Below, piece by piece: positions 16,133-23,067 of a stretch of 50,216 bases of DNA (positions are counted from its first letter, which is position 1; the number at the start of each line of letters is the position of its first letter). The position numbers and the translations under genes were made by a program. Location: contig CAIVRH010000040.1 in assembly GCA_903908285.1 (NCBI GenBank), forward strand, positions 1-50,216. The letters run 5' to 3'. Source of the stretch: an uncultured candidate division Zixibacteria bacterium. GTDB taxonomy: Bacteria > Zixibacteria > MSB-5A5 > SM1-73. The notes under the pieces were generated by a model. It did not search any database. It was not told the origin of the DNA and worked only from the letters and a program-made list of their open reading frames with translations.

Positions 16133-17536
16133 ATGATGAGTTATTCTAATTGTCCTAAAATCAAAACTTCATTACCGGGTCCGAAAAGTAAAAAACTGAT
16201 CACCAACGATGAAAAATACGTTTCCCAGTCGTACACCCGAACCTATCCGGTGGTAATCGATTATGCGAATGGGGCATATCTGTGGGATGTAGACGGAAAT
16301 TGCTTCATCGATTTTCACAGCGGTATCGGAGTCTGTTCCACCGGCAACTGTCATCCCAAAGTGGTGGAAGCCATCAAAAAACAGGCGGACAAATCCATCC
16401 ACATCGCTTCGGCGGATTTTTACAATGAGCCGGTGGGAAAGCTGGCGGAGAAGTTATCCAAGATTACACCGGGAAAGGAACCCAAGCGGGTTTTCTTCGC
16501 CAATTCCGGAGCGGAAGCGGTGGAAGCCGCGTTCAAGCTGGCCCGGTACAACCAGAAAAAACCCAGAAACATCGCCTTTATCGGCGCCTTCCACGGAAGA
16601 ACCATGGGGGCTCTGTCCTTGACCTGCAGCAAGCTGAACCAGAGAAGATATTTTGCACCGCTGGTGCCGGAGGTGACCCATGTCCCCTATGCATATTGTT
16701 ACCGCTGTCCCTTCAATCTAACCTATCCCAAGTGCGATATCGCTTGTGTCAAATTCATTGAAGAGGAGATATTACACAAGGTAGCGCCAGCGGATGAGGT
16801 AGCCGCGATATTCGTAGAGGCGATACAAGGGGAGGGTGGATACGTGGTTCCGCCGCCGGAGTTCCTCCCCCGGCTTAAAGCTCTGGCGCATAAATACGGG
16901 ATCCTCTTTGTGGTGGACGAAGTGCAGTCGGGGATGGGAAAGACCGGAAAGATGTTTGCCATGGAGCACTGGAATTTGACTGCCGATATCACCATGGTTG
17001 CCAAGGCGTTAGCCTCGGGTCTGCCTTTGGGTGCGTGCATTGCCTCCAGAGAGCTTATGTCCTGGGAACCCGGCGCCCATTCCACCACCTTCGGCGGGAA
17101 CACCATCGCCTGTGCCGCCTCTTTGGCGACCATAGAACTATTGGAGAACGGGCTTATGAAGAATGCCGCCAAAATGGGCGATTACATAATGAAACAGCTA
17201 AAGCGGATGATGCAAGATCATGAGATCATCGGTGATATCAGGGGAAAAGGTCTGATGATCGGCATCGAGTTTGTCAAGGACCGGCATACCAAAGAACGAG
17301 CAGCAGAAGAATCCAACGAAATCGCCAACGAGTGTTTCCGAAATGGATTGATGCTTTTGACCTGCGGGAAAAACTCCATCCGGTTCATACCCCCGCTGAT
17401 AATAAACCAGGATACAGTCGATCAGGCTTTGGAGATATTCGAGAAAGCGGTCATCAAAGTCCAAAAGCATAAAGTAGGCAGAATAGTCAAGAGCATGAGC
17501 AAAAAAGTACCTGAAGATGGTCAAACTTGGATTTAA
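16133..17536 (+). CDS. Class III pyridoxal-phosphate aminotransferase (acetylornithine/4-aminobutyrate type)
   Basis: This is a 467-residue fold type I PLP enzyme. Seen are FANSGAEAVEAAFKLAR, which binds the PLP phosphate, AFHGRTMGALSLT, then VDEVQSGMGKTGK with the Asp that pairs with the pyridine nitrogen, and MVAKALASGLPLGA with the Schiff-base Lys. The segment CYRCPFNLTYPKCDIACVKF is typical of the branch that holds archaeal and deep-branching bacterial 4-aminobutyrate or ornithine aminotransferases and related amino-acid racemases. The substrate cannot be settled from sequence. The start has AAGGAG just upstream; a second ATG follows at 16136. The sucC start is 84 bp downstream on the same strand, so glutamate or succinate-semialdehyde metabolism feeding succinyl-CoA is a reasonable but unproven link. 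Confidence 0.88.
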   Translation: MMSYSNCPKIKTSLPGPKSKKLITNDEKYVSQSYTRTYPVVIDYANGAYLWDVDGNCFIDFHSGIGVCSTGNCHPKVVEAIKKQADKSIHIASADFYNEPVGKLAEKLSKITPGKEPKRVFFANSGAEAVEAAFKLARYNQKKPRNIAFIGAFHGRTMGALSLTCSKLNQRRYFAPLVPEVTHVPYAYCYRCPFNLTYPKCDIACVKFIEEEILHKVAPADEVAAIFVEAIQGEGGYVVPPPEFLPRLKALAHKYGILFVVDEVQSGMGKTGKMFAMEHWNLTADITMVAKALASGLPLGACIASRELMSWEPGAHSTTFGGNTIACAASLATIELLENGLMKNAAKMGDYIMKQLKRMMQDHEIIGDIRGKGLMIGIEFVKDRHTKERAAEESNEIANECFRNGLMLLTCGKNSIRFIPPLIINQDTVDQALEIFEKAVIKVQKHKVGRIVKSMSKKVPEDGQTWI

Positions 17537-17620
17537 GACCGTTACTATGATCAGCGGTAAGCAGCATCTGGTGCATGCCAATAAACTCCGGATAAAGCGA
17601 TTTAAACCGAGGAGCAACCC

Positions 17621-18808
17621 TTGAGACTATACGAATATGAAGCCAAGCAACTGTTCTCGCAGTTTAATATACCCATCACCTCAGGTCAGGTGGCGGAGAC
17701 AAAAGAACAGGCGAAAGCATTTGCCGAGAAAACAAAAAAGCCGGTGGTTTTGAAAGCTCAGATTCTATCGGGGGGAAGGGGAAAAGCCGGTGGGGTAAAG
17801 TTTGCGGATACTCCACTGGAAGCGGGAACAAGAGCAGAGGAACTTTTAACCACCAGCATCAAGGGTTTCCCGGTCAACAAAATTCTGATGGATGAGAAAC
17901 TGGATATCGAAAAAGAGCTTTACCTGGGGATCACCCTGGATCGGGTAAATTATAAGATAGTCGTTTTGGCTTGTTCCGAAGGGGGAGTGGAAATAGAAGA
18001 GGTTGCCCGGAGAAATCCTCATCTGATCAAAAAGATAAGTCTGGACGTGGATCAGAGGTTCTTCCCTTTCTGGGGGATGTCTTTAGCCCGGCATCTGGGA
18101 GCAAAGGGTGAAAATCTGAAGAAATTAAGCCAAATAGTGGTCTCTTTGTTCAACCTGTTCAAACAATATGATGCCAAATTAGTGGAAATAAATCCATTGT
18201 TTTTAACCAAGGACGGGAGATACATAGCGGGTGATGCCCGGATGAGCTTAGATGATGATGCCCTGTTTCGACACCCGGAACTGGCTGAGATGGGAATCGA
18301 GATAAGGCACGAAGAAGGGGAGATGACCGAAAGAGAAAAGCTGGCACGGGGATGGGAAATTCCCTATCTGGATTTGGACGGCGATATCGGCATGTTCCCC
18401 GGAGGCGCCGGCTTTGGCATCATGGGGAACGATTTCATACACTATTTTGGCGGTAAACCGGCTAATTTCATGGACTCGGGCGGCGGACCCTCCCCGGAGA
18501 GATTGGCTCGCATGCTCATCCTTCTGGATGAGAATCCCAAGGTGAAAGCTATCTTTGGGGCAAGATTCGGGGGAATATCCCGCTGCGACGATTTTGCCAA
18601 AGGTGTGGTCATATTCTTAAAAGAGCACGGACTTACCAAGCCGATGGTTCTTCGCATGACCGGAAACATGTGGCAGGAGGGAGTCAGAATCTTCCAGGAG
18701 TCGAAGAAAGAGCATCCGGAGATATTCAAAAACATCGAGATTCACGGCATCGAGACACCGATTGAGGAGATTGCCCAAAGAGCGGTGGAATTGGCCAAAC
18801 AGCGATAG
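17621..18808 (+). CDS. sucC: Succinate-CoA ligase (ADP-forming), beta subunit
   Basis: This is the ATP-grasp subunit of succinyl-CoA synthetase, which makes ATP and succinate from succinyl-CoA in the citric acid cycle. The N-terminus RLYEYEAKQLFSQFNIP, the nucleotide-binding VVLKAQILSGGRGKAGGV, VEINPLFLTKDGRYIAGDA, and the C-terminal FMDSGGGPSPERLARML and IFGARFGGISRCDDFAKG are characteristic. The 395-residue length is normal. The start is TTG at 17621, preceded by GGAG at 17611-17614. The sequence is fairly divergent from the E. coli type, so a related acyl-CoA ligase with other substrates cannot be excluded. The partner sucD lies 194 bp downstream, unusually far for this pair; the gap is filled by a repeat element. 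Confidence 0.92.
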   Translation: MRLYEYEAKQLFSQFNIPITSGQVAETKEQAKAFAEKTKKPVVLKAQILSGGRGKAGGVKFADTPLEAGTRAEELLTTSIKGFPVNKILMDEKLDIEKELYLGITLDRVNYKIVVLACSEGGVEIEEVARRNPHLIKKISLDVDQRFFPFWGMSLARHLGAKGENLKKLSQIVVSLFNLFKQYDAKLVEINPLFLTKDGRYIAGDARMSLDDDALFRHPELAEMGIEIRHEEGEMTEREKLARGWEIPYLDLDGDIGMFPGGAGFGIMGNDFIHYFGGKPANFMDSGGGPSPERLARMLILLDENPKVKAIFGARFGGISRCDDFAKGVVIFLKEHGLTKPMVLRMTGNMWQEGVRIFQESKKEHPEIFKNIEIHGIETPIEEIAQRAVELAKQR

Positions 18809-18810
18809 AA

Positions 18811-18981
18811 TGTAGGGATCGGATTCATCCGACCCTGAAAGTTGATAAGATTGAATTGATGAGCAAAGCCATCCTTCGACTATGCTCAGGACAAATGTAA
18901 AGGCTCTGCTACGCGGTTTAAAGGAAAGGCGGGCTTGATCCTTCGACAAGCTCAGGATGTTCCATAAATCAAGCCCCTACA
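18811..18981. repeat. Composite dispersed repeat filling the sucC-sucD gap
   Basis: The element is bounded by TGTAGGG (18811-18817) and CCCCTACA (18974-18981). It contains the near-identical units TCCTTCGACTATGCTCAGGA (18872-18891) and TCCTTCGACAAGCTCAGGA (18939-18957), and a 9-bp stem GGGCTTGAT (18931-18939)/ATCAAGCCC (18968-18976). Positions 18897-18915 match the reverse complement of 6635-6653 with one mismatch. The layout resembles non-autonomous miniature repeats seen across uncultured bacterial genomes. There is no coding content. Confidence 0.7.
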
Positions 18982-19002
18982 GAGAAAAATCAGGAGAATT
19001 TC

Positions 19003-19869
19003 ATGGCGATTTTGGTTGATAAAAGCAGCAAGGTCATAGTCCAGGGGATTACCGGAGGTGCCGGAAAATTCCATACGGAAAGAATGTTAGCCTACGGCAC
19101 CAAGATCGTAGCGGGGACATCCCCGGGAAAAGGTGGGGAGAAGGTATTGGACATTCCGGTTTACGATACGGTGGAAGAATGTGTCGCAAATCACGATGCT
19201 GATACCTCGGTGGTTTTTCTACCGGCGCGTTTCGTCATGGAAGCGGTTATCGAAGCCATCTATGCAGGAATTAAGTTCGTGGTGGTCATACCGGAACATA
19301 TTCCCATCTCGGATATGATGACCGTACGCAAAGAAGCTCAAAAATTCGGAACCATTGTACTGGGGGGAAATACAGCCGGCATCATCACCCCGGGTGAGGC
19401 AAACCTGGGGATTATGCCGGATATTGCATTTAAACCCGGAAGAGTCGGAACCGTCTCCCGCTCCGGTTCATTGACTTATTATGTTGCCGATACCCTGTCG
19501 CGGACCGGTTACGGGGAGACCACCTGTGTGGGGCTGGGAGGCGATCCGGTTTTAGGCTCCACCTTCAACGATATACTGGCACTTTTCGAAAAAGATGAGA
19601 AGACCAAAGCGGTGGTAATGGTGGGTGAGATCGGCGGGGTATACGAGGAGATGGCGAAAACCACCATCGAAAAGATGAGCAAACCGGTCATCGGCATGAT
19701 CGGTGGGATTTTTGCCCCACCCGGGAAAAGAATGGGGCATGCCGGCGCCATAGTGGAAGGGGAGATGGGAACGGCTCAGAGCAAGCTTAAAGCATTGGAA
19801 GAAGCGGGGGCGCATATTGCCAAGACCTTTTTGGATATTCCGAAGATTCTCGAAAAGTTTAACATATAA
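19003..19869 (+). CDS. sucD: Succinate-CoA ligase (ADP-forming), alpha subunit
   Basis: This subunit binds CoA through a Rossmann domain and carries the phosphorylated histidine. Seen are VQGITGGAGKFHTERMLAYG, VAGTSPGKGG, the substrate segment LGGNTAGIITPGE, VSRSGSLTYYV, and the active-site MGHAGAIVEGEMGTAQSK, whose His is phosphorylated during the reaction. The 288-residue length is normal. The start has AGGAG just upstream. It works with sucC, although a repeat separates the genes. Confidence 0.95.
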   Translation: MAILVDKSSKVIVQGITGGAGKFHTERMLAYGTKIVAGTSPGKGGEKVLDIPVYDTVEECVANHDADTSVVFLPARFVMEAVIEAIYAGIKFVVVIPEHIPISDMMTVRKEAQKFGTIVLGGNTAGIITPGEANLGIMPDIAFKPGRVGTVSRSGSLTYYVADTLSRTGYGETTCVGLGGDPVLGSTFNDILALFEKDEKTKAVVMVGEIGGVYEEMAKTTIEKMSKPVIGMIGGIFAPPGKRMGHAGAIVEGEMGTAQSKLKALEEAGAHIAKTFLDIPKILEKFNI

Positions 19870-19909
19870 TTCTCCAAGACTTTACCAGCCTGTTCGTCAG
19901 CATTTTTGT

Positions 19910-20092
19910 ACCCCCTCACTCCAATCCTCTCCCCAAAGAGGGTGAGTCATAATTGGATTTTGATTTTGTAGCCGCAATCTTTAGATTGCGTAATTCGTTG
20001 TAATCCAAATAGCCTTTTTCGCAGACTAAAGTCTGCGGCTACAAAAAAACTAAATTATGACGCAGTCCCAAAGGGGAGAGGGAATTTTATTG
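19910..20092. repeat. Nested inverted-repeat element between sucD and the radical SAM gene
   Basis: An inner element has terminal inverted repeats TTTTGTAGCCGCA (19964-19976) and TGCGGCTACAAAA (20034-20046), flanked by a second inverted pair TCATAATT (19947-19954) and AATTATGA (20053-20060). Within it are two perfect hairpins, CGCAATCT/AGATTGCG and CGCAGACT/AGTCTGCG. It splits a CTCTCCCC-type repeat whose halves lie at about 19910-19945 and 20071-20083. No gene is present in 19870-20198. Confidence 0.7.
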
Positions 20093-20131
20093 TCTTATTT
20101 TACAAGCATGACAGGAAAGTGAAAAATCTTC

Positions 20132-20159
20132 TTGTTTTGCTTGTCCGGAATTTTATCTT
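20132..20159 (+). promoter_or_regulatory. Possible promoter for the AmrS-like gene
   Basis: TTGTTT (20132-20137) and TATCTT (20154-20159) are 16 bp apart and lie about 40 bp before the start codon. The match is moderate. Confidence 0.35.
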
Positions 20160-20198
20160 TATGGATGACAATTTTAAAAATTTCGACGGATAATTAAT

Positions 20199-21194
20199 AT
20201 GATAAAGAAAGAAGCGCTTTTCTGGGAAAAAAGGGGAGACGGCAGAATCCAGTGCCTTCTCTGTCCGGTGGGGTGTGTGATAGCGGAGGGGAAGATCGGA
20301 GTTTGCATGGGGAGAAAGAATGAAGGGGGGATTCTTTATGCCATCAATTATGGCAATTTGGTTTCTATAGCCATCGATCCAATCGAGAAAAAGCCATTAT
20401 ACCATTTTTATCCCGGCACCCATATTTTTTCCACCGGTCCCAACGGTTGTAATCTGGGATGCTCAAACTGTCAGAACTGGACCATCTCTCAGCAGGAATC
20501 TCCGACCGAATTCGTAACACCAGAGGAATTAATCAAAATCGCCCTCAAGGAAAAATCCATCGGCATCGCTTATACCTATACCGAGCCTTTGATCTGGTAC
20601 GAATATGTGACGGACACCGCCAAAATCGCACATGAAAAGAGTTTGGTCAATGTTCTGGTCACCAACGGATATATCCATGAAGAGCCGCTGAAGAAAATTT
20701 TACCGTTTATCGATGCCATGAACATAGATTTGAAATCCATGGATGAAGATTTTTACAAGGTAACCTGCAAGGGGAAACTTTCCTTTATCCTCAGGGCAAT
20801 AGAATTGTCACATCAAAACCGGGTTCATATCGAAATCACCAACCTGCTGATTCCCACGCTGAATGATTCAGATGAGCAGATCCAGAAACTGGTAGATTTC
20901 GTAGCGGGTTTGAGCGACCGGATTCCTTTGCATTTTTCCCGTTATTTCCCGGCTTACAAGATGAATTTATCTCCCACCCCGCTTGAAACTCTGCAGAAAG
21001 CATTCATCCTGGGAAAGAAAAAGTTGAAATACGTATATGTCGGCAATGCGAATATCCCCGATGCTTCAAACACGCTTTGTCCCACCTGCAATGAACTTCT
21101 GATTAAAAGAGAGGGTTACTTTACTTCAGTTGTTGGCATCATCGACAAAAAGTGTAAGAAATGCGGTGCGGGAGTTGATATAATAATGCAATGA
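20199..21194 (+). CDS. amrS: AmmeMemoRadiSam-type radical SAM enzyme (AmrS family)
   Basis: This is a 331-residue radical S-adenosylmethionine protein related to pyruvate formate-lyase activating enzymes. The cluster motif is CX3CX2C at residues 84-91 (GCNLGCSNCQNW). Four Cys near the N-terminus (19, 22, 26, 36) and two CxxC pairs near the C-terminus (294/297, 319/322) may bind zinc or a second cluster. The motifs EKKPLYHFYPG and IGIAYTYTEPLIWYEY are typical of the family. AmrS usually lies with AMMECR1 and MEMO domain genes, but neither is seen next to it here. Its substrate is not established as far as I know. The aldo/keto-reductase-like gene follows 307 bp later, behind a repeat. Confidence 0.88.
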   Translation: MIKKEALFWEKRGDGRIQCLLCPVGCVIAEGKIGVCMGRKNEGGILYAINYGNLVSIAIDPIEKKPLYHFYPGTHIFSTGPNGCNLGCSNCQNWTISQQESPTEFVTPEELIKIALKEKSIGIAYTYTEPLIWYEYVTDTAKIAHEKSLVNVLVTNGYIHEEPLKKILPFIDAMNIDLKSMDEDFYKVTCKGKLSFILRAIELSHQNRVHIEITNLLIPTLNDSDEQIQKLVDFVAGLSDRIPLHFSRYFPAYKMNLSPTPLETLQKAFILGKKKLKYVYVGNANIPDASNTLCPTCNELLIKREGYFTSVVGIIDKKCKKCGAGVDIIMQ

Positions 21195-21501
21195 CTAATG
21201 ACGGATGAATGATAACGAATAAAAGCAAAGGAAAAGGGAAGAAGGAAAAAGGAAAAAAAGACAATATATGATGACGAATAACGGATGAGAAAAACGTCCA
21301 CCGACCGCCGTCCGCTGTCCGTCGCAAAAGCAAAGGAAGAAGAAGGAAAATAGAGGCAATAACGAATGACGGATAAAAGCAAAGGAAAAAGGAACAGGGA
21401 AGAAGGAAAAAGCAATAAAACAATATAGGATGACGAATAGCGGATGAGAAAAACGTCCGCGGAAAGTTTACCTGAGGGTGAACAGTCCAGGAAAACAAAT
21501 T
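21195..21501. repeat. Direct repeat of about 90 bp built from AACGAATGACGGATAA-type words
   Basis: Segments 21211-21299 and 21363-21458 are imperfect copies. Both run from a GATAAAAGCAAAGGAAAA-like start to GGATGAGAAAAACGTCC. A third, shorter set of the same words joins them. The run is strongly purine-biased on the plus strand. A weaker copy follows trmD at about 5504-5530. No gene is present in this spacer. Confidence 0.6.
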
Positions 21502-22284
21502 ATGAGTTTCGAACCTGCTATTTTAGGTAGAACCGGATTAAAAGCTGGGCGGTTGGGACTGGGAAGCTACGGTAATTCATCCGAGGTAGTCGAAGAGGCT
21601 TTCGAGCACGGGGTGAACTATTTCTACTGGGGAGCTTTAAGAACGCAAAAGATGGGAAGGGTACTTCGCCGATTGGCTAAAAGAAACAGGGAGAAGATGG
21701 TCATAACCGTCCAGAACTATTGGCCCTCGGAGGGACTAATACCCAAAGGAGTGGAAAATGTATTGAGAGAACTCCGGCTGGATTATGCCGATATTTTATT
21801 ATTCAGCACTTTCCGACGAAAACTGAATCGGAGAGCTATCGATTCCGCATTGCAACTCAAAGAGAAAGGTTTAATCCACCATCTGGGTTTAGCTTGCCAT
21901 CATCGACCTCGATATGCAGAAGTAGAGAAAGAAAAGATTTTCGATTTATATCATATTCGCTACAATGCGGTGCATCGCGGGGTGGAAAAAGACGTATTCC
22001 CTCTTCTCCCGGAAAAGGAAGGGCCGGGGATTGCCATCTATACCGCTACCTGCTGGACCAGGCTTTTGAGACCAAATTATGTTCCCAAAGGAGAGAGGAT
22101 TCCGCAAGCAACCGACTGTTACCGGTTCGTTCTCTCACATCCCTCGGTACAAGTCTGCGTTTCCGGTCCCAAGAACATTAAACAGATCAAGGAGAATTTG
22201 AAGGTTTTGGATATGGACTCGATGACCGAAGAGGAACTGGTTTGGATGAGAAGAGTAGGGGATCATATTTACGGTAAGAAATAG
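21502..22284 (+). CDS. Aldo/keto-reductase-fold protein lacking the usual catalytic residues
   Basis: The start ILGRTGLKAGRLGLGSYG and the later strands (YADILLFS, LGLACHHRP, VCVSGPKNIKQIKENL) are those of the aldo/keto reductase TIM barrel. I choose ATG 21502, which has AGGAAAA upstream and begins where the family does; an in-frame GTG at 21478 would add 8 residues. The normal tetrad Asp-Tyr-Lys-His appears broken: the segment that should read D(T)A..YG is NYFYWGALRTQKMG, and the strand that should end in Lys reads MVITVQNYW. A His remains in LACHHRP. It may be a reductase of altered mechanism or a non-enzymatic binding protein. At about 260 residues it is shorter than most family members. 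Confidence 0.75.
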   Translation: MSFEPAILGRTGLKAGRLGLGSYGNSSEVVEEAFEHGVNYFYWGALRTQKMGRVLRRLAKRNREKMVITVQNYWPSEGLIPKGVENVLRELRLDYADILLFSTFRRKLNRRAIDSALQLKEKGLIHHLGLACHHRPRYAEVEKEKIFDLYHIRYNAVHRGVEKDVFPLLPEKEGPGIAIYTATCWTRLLRPNYVPKGERIPQATDCYRFVLSHPSVQVCVSGPKNIKQIKENLKVLDMDSMTEEELVWMRRVGDHIYGKK

Positions 22285-22371
22285 TCCATAGTCCACAGCT
22301 AAAACATATTTTTCTCTTCTCAGGGGGGAGAGGATAAGGGTGAAGGGGTATTAGATAGAATGGATGATATC

Positions 22372-22998
22372 TTATCCATTTACCTTTTCTTCTCTTGCCT
22401 TCTTTCTTTTTATGACATCAGGGTAATGCTCTTGCATACATTCCGGGCAAATGCTGTGGCTGAAATCTGCCTCGGTATGTTCCACCAAATATTGCTCAAT
22501 TTGCTGCCAATAGTTTTCGTCCTTTCTGATTTTTTTGCAGAACATACAAATGGGCAGAAGCCCCTTAAGTTGTTTTACCTGGTTTAAGGCTTCGGAAAGC
22601 TCCATATTCCTCTGGCGTAGTGATTTCTCCAACTGAATTACCCGTTCCCCCGCCCTCACCCGAGCCAAAAGCTCGGTCCGGTCATAGGGCTTGGTGACAT
22701 AATCGTCAGCTCCCGCATCCAGACCTTCGCGGATTCTTTCCTTTTCGGTTAAAGCAGTAAGAAGGATAACATAGACATAACTGGGAAGCGATAGAGCCCG
22801 CAGCCGGCGGCATAATTCCAAACCATCCATATCGGGCATCATCCAGTCGGTAATGAGCATGTCGGGCACACACTTCTGGATTGCATCCAATGCTTTCACC
22901 CCATCCTCTACTGCCGTTACACCATGTCCTTCCTTAATCAGGATGGTTTGCAGCATTTTTTTAGAGATTTCGTCATCTTCGGCTATTAGTATATTCAT
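22372..22998 (-). CDS. Response regulator with a four-cysteine C-terminal module
   Basis: The receiver domain (residues 1-120) is complete: acidic pair EDD at 7-9, phosphoacceptor Asp51 in ITDWMMPDMDG, Thr81, and switch Lys103. A short coiled coil (about 121-146) leads to a 60-residue tail with LLPICMFCKKIRKDENYW and HSICPECMQEHYP, that is Cys151/154 and Cys184/187, spaced like a zinc-binding site. This tail is known to me from many response regulators and PAS proteins of environmental bacteria, but I know of no assigned function. No DNA-binding or enzymatic domain is present. It starts 69 nt after the 878-residue kinase on the same strand and is probably cotranscribed, so it is the best candidate for the end point of the local phosphorelays. 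Confidence 0.88.
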   Translation of the reverse strand: MNILIAEDDEISKKMLQTILIKEGHGVTAVEDGVKALDAIQKCVPDMLITDWMMPDMDGLELCRRLRALSLPSYVYVILLTALTEKERIREGLDAGADDYVTKPYDRTELLARVRAGERVIQLEKSLRQRNMELSEALNQVKQLKGLLPICMFCKKIRKDENYWQQIEQYLVEHTEADFSHSICPECMQEHYPDVIKRKKAREEKVNG

Positions 22999-23067
22999 GT
23001 TTCATTTCCACTTTTTTTTAAATTTTGGCTGTCGCTCCAAATGGACAGCTCAACTTAAGGAAAGATC

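Noticed and set aside
16723-17172. A 149-codon minus-strand frame inside the aminotransferase gene
   Set aside because: It lies fully antisense to a well-supported PLP enzyme and is a shadow of its codon use.
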